The notes under the pieces were generated by a model that worked only from the letters and a program-made list of their open reading frames with translations, was not told the DNA's origin and did not search any database. A DNA stretch of 64,000 nucleotides from Oceanobacter kriegii DSM 6294 (GTDB taxonomy: Bacteria; Pseudomonadota; Gammaproteobacteria; Pseudomonadales; Oceanobacteraceae), in the NCBI RefSeq assembly GCF_000422845.1, contig NZ_AUGV01000019.1:1-64000 (forward strand), given 5' to 3'. The position numbers and the translations under genes are program-made. Positions 17,357-26,215 of this stretch are shown one piece after another (within the stretch, counting starts at the first letter, position 1; every line of letters starts with the position of its first letter).

Positions 17357-17477
17357 GAAACCTCCGTGACGAATGGACACTGGCTGTGACCAGTGTACGC
17401 CGGTTTCGGTTGCAGATTCATCTGCTGATAACCGCAGTAGCAGAAGTGCGGGCTGGCCAGAGCGGCCAATCAGAAAG

Positions 17478-17515
17478 TAAAAACTCACCGCTACGAGCCA
17501 TTGGCCGCAGCGGTG
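17478..17515 (-). terminator. Terminator of the MscS gene
   Basis: On the minus strand CACCGCT and AGCGGTG form a stem around a GC-rich loop, followed by GAGTTTTTA. It lies 41 bp after the mscS-family stop codon. Confidence 0.6.
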
Positions 17516-17555
17516 TCGAGTGATATTCCAGAGCTGTTACGTTGTTTTGTTGCTG

Positions 17556-18716
17556 TTATTTCGCAGTCGTCTGAGCCGGTTCTGGCACCGGGGCAGACGG
17601 CGGATTGGAGGCCGGCGCCTGCATCGAACGTTGCAGGTTTTCCGGCATGCTTTCCAGGTGCAGGGTACGAGTCGGGAAGGCGCAGTCGGCCCCTTCGTCG
17701 TGAATGATGTTGATGATCTGCAACATCACATCCTGCTTCACCTTGTGGAAGGTGGCCCAGTCGGTGGTTTTGGTAAAACAGTAAATAAAGAAGTCGAGAC
17801 TCGATGCCCCAAAGGCGTTGAAATTCACCATCAGGGTTTGATTGGTGTCGATGTCATCGTGGTTACGCAGCATGTCTTCCACCCGGCTCAGCACCGTCGC
17901 CATACGATGGCTGTCTTCATAACGCACGCCAATGGTTTCGTTGATACGACGGTTCAGCATCCGCGACGGGTTCTCTACCGCAATGCTGGTAAACACCGAA
18001 TTGGGTACGTACAACGGCCGTTTGTCGAAGGTGCGAATGCAGGTTACCCGGAAGCCAATGCTCTCGACCGTGCCTTCAATATTGCGGTCTGGCGAACGAA
18101 TCCAGTCGCCAACACGGAACGGGCGGTCCATATACACCACCAGCGATCCAAAGAAGTTGGCCAGCAAATCCTTGGCCGCCAAACCGACCACCAGACCGCC
18201 CATACCACCAAACGCCAACAGGCCCGAAATGGTGATGCCCAACGCCTGCAAAATCGGCAGCACCATCAAAACAATCACCACCACCCGGGCAATTTTCCCC
18301 ACCAGCTCGATGGTGGTCGGGTCGGCACCGCGGCTGATCTGACGATGTTCCACCCGGTTGATCAGACGCCAGATGGCCCAGGCCACCAGCACAATCAGCG
18401 ACAGCTGACGCGCCAGCGGGATGCTGGTCATCATATCCAGATCGAAATTGCGGGCGGTGATGTCCGCAATCCAGCTGGCACCCACCGCCAGAATGATCCA
18501 GTTAACCGGCACACCGACCGCTTCCACCACCACATCGTCCCATTGGTTATTGGTGCGGGTGACCAGTTTCAACAAGCGTCGACGGGCAAAACGCCAGACA
18601 AACCCCACCACCAGGGTGAGAGTCAGGGCAATGGAAACGTCCCAGAACCAGTCGTAATTCTGGTTCAGCAAATCCTGCCACCAGGCAGGCAGACTGGTGA
18701 TATCGATATTCAGCAT
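17556..18716 (-). CDS. MscS-family mechanosensitive ion channel
   Basis: This 386-residue membrane protein has about four hydrophobic helices. The last is the pore-lining glycine/alanine-rich TM3 (ISGLLAFGGMGGLVVGLAAKDLLANFFGSL region), followed by the beta domain motif DRPFRVGDWIRSPD and a cytoplasmic vestibule. It releases solutes when turgor rises suddenly. The C-terminus is a Pro/Ala-rich tail. It shares direction with, and lies next to, the StpA-like osmolyte gene, which fits an osmotic-stress theme, although a terminator separates the two. Which MscS subfamily it belongs to was not resolved. Confidence 0.92.
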   Translation of the reverse strand: MLNIDITSLPAWWQDLLNQNYDWFWDVSIALTLTLVVGFVWRFARRRLLKLVTRTNNQWDDVVVEAVGVPVNWIILAVGASWIADITARNFDLDMMTSIPLARQLSLIVLVAWAIWRLINRVEHRQISRGADPTTIELVGKIARVVVIVLMVLPILQALGITISGLLAFGGMGGLVVGLAAKDLLANFFGSLVVYMDRPFRVGDWIRSPDRNIEGTVESIGFRVTCIRTFDKRPLYVPNSVFTSIAVENPSRMLNRRINETIGVRYEDSHRMATVLSRVEDMLRNHDDIDTNQTLMVNFNAFGASSLDFFIYCFTKTTDWATFHKVKQDVMLQIINIIHDEGADCAFPTRTLHLESMPENLQRSMQAPASNPPSAPVPEPAQTTAK

Positions 18717-18837
18717 GGTGGTCCTTGCACGTCGTCAGATGAAGCGCCGTTGGCTGCGGCAGCGTATCAAATTAACGCGGTTGGACAAGTGACACAGGCG
18801 CAGAATTCCGACGCCAATTTTGGGGAATAGGTAGTGA

Positions 18838-18896
18838 TGTGGGAGGCAGCTTGCTGCCGATGGCTTCGACTTATCGAGAGCAAGCTCTCTCCCACA
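18838..18896. repeat. REP-like palindromic repeat
   Basis: The outer arms TGTGGGAG and CTCCCACA pair, with an inner hairpin GGCAGC-TTGC-type stem. Such units are usually scattered between genes in related genomes. This one sits 16 bp after the hybrid kinase stop codon and may help end or stabilise that transcript. Confidence 0.6.
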
Positions 18897-18911
18897 AGCA
18901 CGCCCGACAGA

Positions 18912-21900
18912 TTACACATCACCACCCAGTTGGTTACGAATCGCTTCGCGGGTTTGCCGCCATACGCCTTTTGCAGGCTGGCAATCCACCTCAGGCTGCT
19001 GTTCCAGCGCAGTTGCCAGTGCCGCAAGACTCTCGGACAGCCTCAGCAGTTGCACGTGAGCGGCGGCTTTGCCAATCCGTTGCAGGTCGGCTTGTAAGCC
19101 TTCAAAGATCACCGACTGTTCTTCCGCAAACCAGACGTCAAGGGTTGGCCCAAAGCGGCTGGCGAATTTTTCCAGAAAGTTGGCGTAGCGTTCCTCGCTG
19201 CCCCAGCTGGCCAGAGCAGCCGAGCTGTCCAGCAGCGGTGTCTCTTTGGCCGCCGTCGATTTGGAAGAAGCATCCGCCTCGGCCTGGATGCCGGGTACAC
19301 AGCTGACCATTTGCTGGCGCAACTGCTGTTGGGTAAAGGGTTTTGGCAGGAAGCCGCACAAACCTGACTCTTGTGCCTGCTCCCGCTGTGACTGAGTCAC
19401 TCCGGCGGAGCAGGCCAGTACCGGCAGTTCGGCCCAGGCGTCCAGCTGATGAATTTCCCGAGTGGTCTGGAAGCCGTCCATATCTGGCATTTGCAGGTCC
19501 ATCAGCACCAGATCCACCTCGGGTGGCGGCGTTTGCGACAGGTAAGCCAATACCTCCTGGCCCCCTTCAAAGGTATGCACAGAGCAGCCCCACAAACGCA
19601 GGAATTCCTCTGCGACTTCGCGGTTAAAAGCGTTGTCGTCCACCACCAGCAAGTGTTTGCCCGACAAATCCAGCGTTTGTTCAAGGTTGCTGTCTGTTGT
19701 ACCCGCGGTGCGTTCCTGCGTATCAACCACCAGCTCAAACCAGAAGGTACTGCCCTTGCCTTCAGCGCTGGTGACGCTGAGCTCACCGCCCATGCATTGC
19801 ACCAGCTCCCGAGAGATCGACAGCCCCAGCCCGGTACCGCCAAAGCGACGAGTGACCGAGTTATCGGCCTGATTAAAGGCGCTGAAGATGTTCTTGCTTT
19901 GCTCTTCGGTCATGCCGATGCCGGTATCGCTGACGCGAAACGCCAGCTGCCATTGCTCACCTTGTATGAGCTGGGCTTCGATCTCCAATGCAACTTCACC
20001 TTGCTCGGTAAACTTGATGGCATTGCCCAACAGGTTAATCAGCACCTGCTCCAATCGGGCTCGATCGCCCACCAGCAGCAGCTCTGCTTGCAGGGTGTGG
20101 TGCAGTTTCAGCTGCAGCCCTTTTTTCTCAACCGTCAGATCAAAAATGCTATGCAGTTTGCTGATGACATCATCAAGCGCAAAAGGGGCTTGCTCCAGCG
20201 TCAGCTTGCCCGCTTCAATCTTGGAGTAATCCAGTACGTCGTTGATGATGGTCAGCAGGTTGCTGCCGGCCTGATTAATCTTGCCGATGGTGTCCCGGTC
20301 CTTGCCGAACAGGGTCTTGCTGTGGGCCAGAATCTCGCTCATGCCGATGATGGCGTTCAGCGGGGTACGGATCTCGTGGCTCATGTTGGCCAGAAAATCG
20401 CTTTTCAAACGGGCGGTTTCGATGGCCTGCTGACGGGCCAGGTCGAGCTGATACATTTTTTCCTGCTGCAAGGTGGCCGCCAGTTCTTCGGCTTCAACCC
20501 GGGCGGTCACGTCGTCCATGCGGGCAATGATGTGGGGCTCGTCCCACAAAACGAACTGATTCAGCAGCACTTCGGTGTGGAAGACCGAACCATCCTTGCG
20601 CACGGCCAACACCCGGTTCGCATCCGCCAGCGCTGCCGCGGGCTCCGGCTCGTCGTCTCTGGACGTTGCCACATACACCCCGGAGTGCATGGCCGAAGGA
20701 GCCAGTTGCTCCAGCTCCATGCCTTCAATTTCGGTGCGACTGTAACCAAACATCTGACAAGCCGGATCACTGGCCATCACCACAATGCCGGATTTATTCA
20801 CCACGATCATGCCGCCTGCGGTGGCGTTAAAGACGCTGCGAAAGCGCTGCTCATCGTCATTGAACTGCTGCAATTTGCGCTGGAATTCTTCGCTTTTCTG
20901 GCGCGCCAGACTGGCATTACGCTGGCCCCGAACCCACCCTCGGTAAAACTCCAGCAGTACAAACAGCACCACGCCCAACAGCGTAAAGAAGCCGAACACC
21001 GACAACCGGTACAGTCGTTTGGCCGCCGCAATTTCCTGATCCGACAGGCGATGCACCAATATACCCATGGCGTTCGTATCCGCCGCCAAACTGGTGCGTT
21101 CAGGAGGCAGCACCGAGCCCCACACCCAGTATTCGGCACGGTCGACCGTGCCGCCGACCCGATGATCTGTTAATTGCAGCTTTTTCGACAAAACATCGTC
21201 TTCGACCGGGAAATTAGCCGGTGGGCCGTACTGCCAGGGGCTATCGCCGCTTTGTTTGTGCAGCCAGATGCCAGAGGAGAAATAAAAGGCGGTCACGCCG
21301 GGGTCGCGCAGTGTCCACTCGCCAATCAGGTTCAGCGCCCGCTGCATCGAAATATTCACCACCACAAACGCGGTGGTATCTCCCGAGCTGCTGCGCAGGC
21401 GTGTACCAAGCCGAACGGTCAGCAACAGTGGCAATTCCACGGCGTCATTTTCAATATTGAAGTCGACCGGGCTGACGTATATACCACCGTCCCACATCAT
21501 ATTGAGGTCATTGATGTAATAGCGGCCAGCCTTGTTCTGGGTCTCTTTCAGCTCCACTCCCGACTGACCCAAAACATCCACACTGCTTTCCCTCTCAAGG
21601 GGTTGTTCCAGCCGGATCAGCTCCTGGCCGTCGGATCGAATCAGCCGAATCTGGTAGTAGTCCGGGTTGCGTTGCAGCAAGGTAACCAACGACTCCACCC
21701 GCTCTGGTTGCAAGCCCGATTCGATCTTGTCGAGGTAGTCGATGATTGAGGTTTCATGGGCCAGGCTGTCGATGTGTTCCAGATCTTCGTTGAGCTGGAT
21801 ACGGAACATCGAGGCTTCGGCTTCCAGCTGCACCACCTTGCTTTCCAGCAGCTTGCTGATGGTGCGCTCCGCCAGCCATTCAGACCACAGCCAGCCAAGC

Positions 21901-21995
21901 AACATCACCGGAACCAACCCCAGTAACAGCATCAAGCGACCGTACTTTACCAGCCAGTCGGGCACGGACATGCCATGCGAAGTGTCGTGGCTCAT
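18912..21995 (-). CDS. Hybrid sensor histidine kinase with PAS, receiver and degenerate HPt
   Basis: This 1027-residue membrane kinase has TM1 near residues 15-35, a large periplasmic Cache-like sensor domain to about 320 and TM2 near 325-345. A PAS domain follows (about 380-500; FGYSRTEIEGMELEQLAP). The HisKA domain has its phospho-His in ANMSHEIRTPLNA near 540. The HATPase has GTGLGLSISRELV, and the receiver domain its Asp in LVLMDLQMPDMDG near 831. The C-terminal 90 residues look like an HPt domain, but Gln stands where the phospho-His should be (LQRIGKAAAHV). Its start overlaps the response-regulator stop by ATGA. A free HPt protein encoded first in the operon probably completes the phosphorelay. 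Confidence 0.93.
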   Translation of the reverse strand: MSHDTSHGMSVPDWLVKYGRLMLLLGLVPVMLLGWLWSEWLAERTISKLLESKVVQLEAEASMFRIQLNEDLEHIDSLAHETSIIDYLDKIESGLQPERVESLVTLLQRNPDYYQIRLIRSDGQELIRLEQPLERESSVDVLGQSGVELKETQNKAGRYYINDLNMMWDGGIYVSPVDFNIENDAVELPLLLTVRLGTRLRSSSGDTTAFVVVNISMQRALNLIGEWTLRDPGVTAFYFSSGIWLHKQSGDSPWQYGPPANFPVEDDVLSKKLQLTDHRVGGTVDRAEYWVWGSVLPPERTSLAADTNAMGILVHRLSDQEIAAAKRLYRLSVFGFFTLLGVVLFVLLEFYRGWVRGQRNASLARQKSEEFQRKLQQFNDDEQRFRSVFNATAGGMIVVNKSGIVVMASDPACQMFGYSRTEIEGMELEQLAPSAMHSGVYVATSRDDEPEPAAALADANRVLAVRKDGSVFHTEVLLNQFVLWDEPHIIARMDDVTARVEAEELAATLQQEKMYQLDLARQQAIETARLKSDFLANMSHEIRTPLNAIIGMSEILAHSKTLFGKDRDTIGKINQAGSNLLTIINDVLDYSKIEAGKLTLEQAPFALDDVISKLHSIFDLTVEKKGLQLKLHHTLQAELLLVGDRARLEQVLINLLGNAIKFTEQGEVALEIEAQLIQGEQWQLAFRVSDTGIGMTEEQSKNIFSAFNQADNSVTRRFGGTGLGLSISRELVQCMGGELSVTSAEGKGSTFWFELVVDTQERTAGTTDSNLEQTLDLSGKHLLVVDDNAFNREVAEEFLRLWGCSVHTFEGGQEVLAYLSQTPPPEVDLVLMDLQMPDMDGFQTTREIHQLDAWAELPVLACSAGVTQSQREQAQESGLCGFLPKPFTQQQLRQQMVSCVPGIQAEADASSKSTAAKETPLLDSSAALASWGSEERYANFLEKFASRFGPTLDVWFAEEQSVIFEGLQADLQRIGKAAAHVQLLRLSESLAALATALEQQPEVDCQPAKGVWRQTREAIRNQLGGDV

Positions 21996-23092
21996 TGGAT
22001 TTTATTGACCGCTTCAAGGATCGATTTCAGATCGTGCTCCATCGACGCGCCAACATCCTGCTGATCCATCATTTCATCGAGTCCGGCCTCCACCAGCCCG
22101 AGCAGGCGAGTCTCCTGCTCGTCATCAAGCCCCATGGTCAAAAACGATTCCTGCAGGTCGCTGACCACTTTATCGAGGATTCTGCGGCAGCTGTCCTGAT
22201 GGTTCTGGTTGGCAATTTCAAAACGCTGCAGGGCGTCCTGGCACACACCGATCAGAATCTTGTTGCGCTCGCGGGCCAGCAGCGCCTCCAACTTGGGTAC
22301 GGTGCCTTCCAGCAAGGTCGGCACATGGTCACGGTAACGGCCGCGCAAGTCGTCATCGTCGGGCATGTTTTTCACCAGCAACGACAGATTGCGGAAGTTG
22401 AAAATGGAGCGCTGGCCACGCTCGACAATACGGCCGCCGTCCTTCAGCTGGGTCAGCAGCTCCCGTTCCAGACCGGAAACATCACCGCTGGATGAATAGT
22501 GGCGTAGCTCGTTGCCATCACGAATCTGGAACACGCTGCTGCAACCAAAACGGCCAACGCACTGAACCACCAAAGCTCCCAGCGCGTCGAGGTCTTCGGT
22601 GGCATTCAACGCCCGCATAAACTCCAGCACAATGCCCAGTTCACCGGCATTGGTGAGCGCCGTCATCGCCGTTTGAAAGGCTTGCTGCTTTTCCGCCGCC
22701 AGAGCCTGACGCTGGTGCTGCTGCTGAATGCAGTAACGAATCTTGCTGCGCAGTATTTCACTGTCGAAGGGCTTGGTGATGTAGTCCACCGCACCGGCTT
22801 CCATCCCCAGCAGCTTTTCTTCCGTGGTGTCGTTGGCCGACAGGAAAATCACATCAATGGCGCGCAGGCGCTCGTCGCTGCGCATTCGCTGACAGGTTTC
22901 ATAGCCATCCATTTCCGGCATCGAAATATCCATGATAACGATATCCGGCAGGTCGTCAGCGGCCAGCTTTTCCAGGCACGCGGCACCACTGCGAACAGCA
23001 TTCACCCGGTACTCGTCCTTCAGCTTGTTCATCAACAGCATCAGGTCATTGGGGTTATCGTCGACCAGCAAAATATGGGGTAACTCGCTCAT
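21992..23092 (-). CDS. Response regulator with C-terminal GAF-like domain
   Basis: The protein has 366 residues. An N-terminal receiver domain (ILLVDDNPNDLMLL, phospho-Asp in VIMDISMPEMDG, Lys in ITKPFDSE) is followed by a coiled linker and a GAF-like or related sensor region (LDALGALVVQCVGRFGCSSVFQIRDG). There is no DNA-binding or cyclase output. The C-terminal 100 residues are helical and end with an acidic stretch. It sits between the HPt gene and the hybrid kinase gene with ATGA overlaps on both sides, so the three make one phosphorelay. The lack of a classical output suggests action by protein-protein contact. Confidence 0.88.
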   Translation of the reverse strand: MSELPHILLVDDNPNDLMLLMNKLKDEYRVNAVRSGAACLEKLAADDLPDIVIMDISMPEMDGYETCQRMRSDERLRAIDVIFLSANDTTEEKLLGMEAGAVDYITKPFDSEILRSKIRYCIQQQHQRQALAAEKQQAFQTAMTALTNAGELGIVLEFMRALNATEDLDALGALVVQCVGRFGCSSVFQIRDGNELRHYSSSGDVSGLERELLTQLKDGGRIVERGQRSIFNFRNLSLLVKNMPDDDDLRGRYRDHVPTLLEGTVPKLEALLARERNKILIGVCQDALQRFEIANQNHQDSCRRILDKVVSDLQESFLTMGLDDEQETRLLGLVEAGLDEMMDQQDVGASMEHDLKSILEAVNKIQ

Positions 23093-23691
23093 GCGCCCTC
23101 CAGGTGATCAATCAGTTGGCGCACAGCCTGTTGGCTGGCTTCGGCATCGAATTCGAACAGGGTATCGAGGGTTTGGTTGGCCAGCGTCTCGCCAGCGGTG
23201 CCCGCCAGTTGCGGCACTAGTGCTTCAAAGCACTGCATGGCAGCGCCATAGTCGCTTTCCAGCAACGACAACACCTCAGCCAGCTGTTGGTTCAGCTCGG
23301 CCGTGCCCGTTGGCTCCCCTGCACATTCGGCCTGACTTTCCGAGCGACTGGCCAGCGCCGCTGAGCAATGAGCCGAGAGCTGTTCAATTGCTTGCAGCAA
23401 CTGGCGCTTGTGGTCATCCGTCAGGGCATCACCCTGCTTCAGGATTTGCTCGCAGTCGCTGGCCATGGCTTGAAGGCTGGCAGCCGACATATTGCCGCTG
23501 TTGCCCTTGAGCTGATGCAACCAGGATTGCAGCTCGTCGCCCTGCAAGGATTGCAAGCTGGCTGGCGCAGTCACCAGCATGTCGTTAAAACCGGCCAGCA
23601 AACGCCAGAACAGGTCTTCGTGACCGTTCATGCGTTGCAGCGCATTGGCGATGTCGATTCCAACAATATTGGGGATGGCAGATGTGGCCAT
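23089..23691 (-). CDS. Stand-alone histidine phosphotransfer (HPt) protein
   Basis: The 200-residue protein contains a canonical HPt motif, SWLHQLKGNSGNMSAASL, with phospho-acceptor His59. Its C-terminal half resembles the end segment found on many HPt-bearing hybrid kinases (SDYGAAMQCFEALVPQL). It is the first gene of the phosphorelay operon and overlaps the response regulator by ATGA. Because the hybrid kinase's own C-terminal HPt-like domain lacks the histidine, this protein is the likely shuttle from the kinase's receiver to the response regulator. Confidence 0.88.
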   Translation of the reverse strand: MATSAIPNIVGIDIANALQRMNGHEDLFWRLLAGFNDMLVTAPASLQSLQGDELQSWLHQLKGNSGNMSAASLQAMASDCEQILKQGDALTDDHKRQLLQAIEQLSAHCSAALASRSESQAECAGEPTGTAELNQQLAEVLSLLESDYGAAMQCFEALVPQLAGTAGETLANQTLDTLFEFDAEASQQAVRQLIDHLEGA

Positions 23692-24072
23692 AGAAGGCCT
23701 CGCTATTCCGGATACTCTCTACAGAATAGACACGAAAATCAGCGCCTCTGACGCGGGCGCCAGTGATGGGATAAATGGCAGCCGGAATGTCCCGCTGTGT
23801 TCACAACCCGCCGCGCGGGACAAGAAAAGCTCTCTTGCTATTTACACTGAATAGCCTGAATTTATTGTTCCATTTTTGAAGTCTTTTTAAATAAAACAAA
23901 TCCGATAGTCTCGCTGTCCTTTCTTAAAGCGCTGCTATGTCCCGAAATAACACCTAGGCCCCGAAATAACACTCAGGTCCCGGAATAACACCCAGGTGTT
24001 GTAACGGCTAGCGCAACCGTGACACCCCAGCGACATCCTCTCGTCGCCCCATAAAAGAACTACAGGCTTTTC
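23692..24072. promoter_or_regulatory. Divergent spacer with three tandem 19-bp repeats
   Basis: Between the HPt gene and the beta-barrel gene lie three adjacent 19-bp units at 23940-23958, 23959-23977 and 23978-23996. They read TCCCGAAATAACACCTAGG, CCCCGAAATAACACTCAGG and TCCCGGAATAACACCCAGG. The last ends 76 bp before the beta-barrel ATG. Equal unit length with conserved core CGRAATAACAC suggests a cooperative protein-binding site. An AT-rich stretch (23860-23900) precedes it. No gene is seen in this spacer. Confidence 0.6.
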
Positions 24073-24903
24073 ATGTACTCACGCTCCCTTCGCTCTTTTG
24101 GACTGCTGGCTTCCAGCGCTGTTGTTTTCCTTGGTATGGCCAACCCAGCCAGTGCCGCCATGCGCCAACAAGGCCAGTTTTACGGCTATTGGGGCTGGAA
24201 CAACGCCACCTACTCCGACAGCGATATTCACTTCAAAGGCGATGACTACGATTACACCCTGCACAACGTCAGTGCCAGTGACCGCCAGACGCCGTTCAGC
24301 ATCGCCCAGATTTTTCACAGCTACCTCAATCCGGGCCGCTTGACGATCCCCCAATACAACTGGCGCGTTGGTTATTTTGTTGCCGACAACTGGTCGGTAT
24401 CGCTGGGCTGGGACCACATGAAGTACGTGATGGACCAGGGCCAGACCGTCACCATGACCGGCACCAATGAGCGCGAAGGCTTCGAGAAAAGTGATCCGGC
24501 GGCTGAAGACAAAGTGCTCAGCAGCGACTTTCTGACCTACGAACACACCGACGGCTTTAACCAGATTTCATTGGAAACCGAAGCCTACTTGCCGGTGTGG
24601 CAGTTCAGTGAGGAGCGGGATATCGCGCTGTTTGCTGGTGTTGGTGCCGGGGTGTTGTACCCGAAAAGTAACGTCACCCTGATGGGCGGCGACCGCAACG
24701 ACGAATGGCACGTGGCCGGCTACAGCACGCTGGTAAAAGTGGGCGTTGAAGCCAACCTCTGGAAAGGCCTGTTTGTGCGCTTTATTGGCAAATACGGCTA
24801 CGCCGATATGGACGATGTCCTTACCAGCAAATACAGCAGCGACCGCGCCAGCCAGACCTTCTATTACGACGAGTACATTGGCGCGATCGGCTACCGGTTC
24901 TGA
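24073..24903 (+). CDS. Outer-membrane beta-barrel protein, uncharacterised
   Basis: This 276-residue protein has a signal peptide (SFGLLASSAVVFLGMANPASA, predicted cleavage before AMRQQ). The mature part is built of alternating, aromatic-rich strands such as GQFYGYWGWNNATYS, NWSVSLGWDHMKYV and LFVRFIGKYGYADM. It ends in an aromatic C-terminal residue (YIGAIGYRF), the recognition signal for the BAM machinery, so a small outer-membrane barrel is predicted. Between strands it is rich in Asp and Gly. I do not recognise the family. The triple 19-bp repeat upstream suggests dedicated regulation. Confidence 0.75.
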   Translation: MYSRSLRSFGLLASSAVVFLGMANPASAAMRQQGQFYGYWGWNNATYSDSDIHFKGDDYDYTLHNVSASDRQTPFSIAQIFHSYLNPGRLTIPQYNWRVGYFVADNWSVSLGWDHMKYVMDQGQTVTMTGTNEREGFEKSDPAAEDKVLSSDFLTYEHTDGFNQISLETEAYLPVWQFSEERDIALFAGVGAGVLYPKSNVTLMGGDRNDEWHVAGYSTLVKVGVEANLWKGLFVRFIGKYGYADMDDVLTSKYSSDRASQTFYYDEYIGAIGYRF

Positions 24904-24922
24904 TTACCGGGCAAACACCAAT

Positions 24923-24948
24923 AAAAAAGCGAGCCTTGGCTCGCTTTC
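24923..24948. terminator. Terminator shared by the beta-barrel gene and rlmB
   Basis: AAAGCGAGCC and GGCTCGCTTT pair over ten bases with a two-base gap. On the minus strand the stem is followed by a run of T, making a strong terminator for rlmB. In the plus direction it follows the beta-barrel stop by 22 bp with a shorter T-tract. Confidence 0.85.
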
Positions 24949-24974
24949 AGGGTTCCGCTATTCAATAACAGCCA

Positions 24975-25712
24975 TTACAAACCGCGCTGACGTACCGCTT
25001 CAAACAGGCAGATACCGGTGGCGACGGAAACGTTCACCGAGCTGACTTCACCGGCCATCGGGATATTGATCAGGCCGTCGCAGTGTTCACGGGTCAGGCG
25101 ACGCATGCCAGCGCCTTCGGCTCCCATCACCAGCGCCAGCGGGCCTTTGAGGTCTTGCTGATAAACAGACGAAGTAGCTTCACCGGCGGTGCCGATGATC
25201 CAGACACCGCGTTCTTGTAAGTCTTTCATGGTGCGCGCCAGATTGGTCACTTGCACGTAAGGCACCACTTCGGCTGCGCCACAGGCAACTTTGGCGGCGG
25301 TGGCGTTCAATGGCGCCGATTTGTCTTTCGGCGCAATCACCAGATGCACACCGGCGGCGTCGGCAGTACGAATACAGGCACCGAGGTTATGTGGGTCGGT
25401 CACACCGTCCAGAATCAGGATAAACGGCGTGCCTTCGATCTTTTCCAGAATATCCGGCAGGTTGCGTTCAGAGGCTTGCTGAATGGGCTTGCGGAATGCG
25501 ATCACACCCTGATGGTTACCTTCGACCTTCTGGTTCAGCAGGCCTTTGTCGGCTTCACGCACGGCGATGCCAAGCTTCATGGCTTCGTCCAACACCCGCT
25601 CCATCCGTTTGTCGAGGCGGCCTTTCTGCACCCAGACTTCAGTTACCTGATCCGGGCTGCGTTGCAGCAAGGTGGTAACGGCGTGGAGTCCATAGACAGC
25701 TTCGAGTTTCAT
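24975..25712 (-). CDS. rlmB: 23S rRNA 2'-O-methyltransferase RlmB
   Basis: This 245-residue SPOUT-family enzyme methylates the 2'-OH of G2251 in 23S rRNA. It has the N-terminal substrate-binding domain ([15 protein letters not shown]) and the SpoU motifs [30 protein letters not shown] and [20 protein letters not shown], which form the knotted SAM site. Length matches E. coli RlmB. It lies downstream of rnr as in enterobacteria, but here a 503-bp repeat-filled spacer separates them, so read-through from rnr is doubtful. Confidence 0.95.
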   Translation of the reverse strand: MKLEAVYGLHAVTTLLQRSPDQVTEVWVQKGRLDKRMERVLDEAMKLGIAVREADKGLLNQKVEGNHQGVIAFRKPIQQASERNLPDILEKIEGTPFILILDGVTDPHNLGACIRTADAAGVHLVIAPKDKSAPLNATAAKVACGAAEVVPYVQVTNLARTMKDLQERGVWIIGTAGEATSSVYQQDLKGPLALVMGAEGAGMRRLTREHCDGLINIPMAGEVSSVNVSVATGICLFEAVRQRGL

Positions 25713-26215
25713 ACGGTGATTTCTCTGATGGTTCGGTGTTAAGTGGTATTAAGCAAAGCGCGGCCAGAAATCAGGCCGCGCTTTGGGTTTTGCTGTTTCT
25801 AAGTGCTGTGCGTCTGACATCCAGGCTGTAGGTTGGGCCCCGCCCAACTTTTGCTGGGCGAGGCCCAGCCTACAAGCTGCCTGGGATCGGGAATAAATTC
25901 CCTCCTACAAAGACCCAAGGCGGCCAGTTCAACGCCAGACGCCCAGCCTTGGGATGCAGCCTTCGGTGCGCAGTGCACACCCTACGCTTTTACAAGCTTC
26001 CGACAGTAGATTGGGCCCCGCCCAACTTTTGCTGGGCGAGGCCCAGCCTACAAGCTGCCTGGGATCGGGAATAAATTCCCTCCTACAAGTACCCAGGGCG
26101 GCCCGTTCGACGCCAGAGCCTGCGCGGCCCGCTCAACGCCAGACTCCAGACTCCAGACTCCAGACTCCAGACTCCAGACTCCAGACTCCAGACTCCAGAC
26201 TCCAGACTCCAGACG
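25713..26215. repeat. Repeat-filled spacer between rnr and rlmB
   Basis: Two direct repeats of about 112 bp occupy 25828-25939 and 26006-26117 with few differences. Each contains the palindromic module GTAGGTTGGGCCCCGCCCAA...GGCCCAGCCTAC and a second hairpin GGGAATAAATTCCC. A relative of the first module is at 37143-37190. Between the copies a stretch ending TGCGCAGTGCACACCCTACG resembles another common intergenic repeat. There is no credible gene here. Confidence 0.8.
26139..26214. repeat. Tandem heptamer array (CCAGACT)n touching the rnr stop codon
   Basis: Ten perfect copies of CCAGACT (26139-26208) are followed by a partial copy, CCAGAC, one base before the rnr stop codon. The unit of seven is not a multiple of three, and copy-number change by slipped pairing is likely. 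It is non-coding in both directions as far as can be seen. Confidence 0.9.

Noticed and set aside
17357-17488. Longer N-terminus of the StpA-like protein
   Set aside because: The extension is hydrophobic/mixed without a ribosome site; ATG 17356 has GGAGG at the right distance.
23940-23996. CRISPR or replication iterons
   Set aside because: Only three adjacent units without spacers; no cas or replication initiator gene nearby. A protein-binding site is simpler.
26139-26214. CRISPR array
   Set aside because: The heptamer units are contiguous with no spacers and there are no cas genes.
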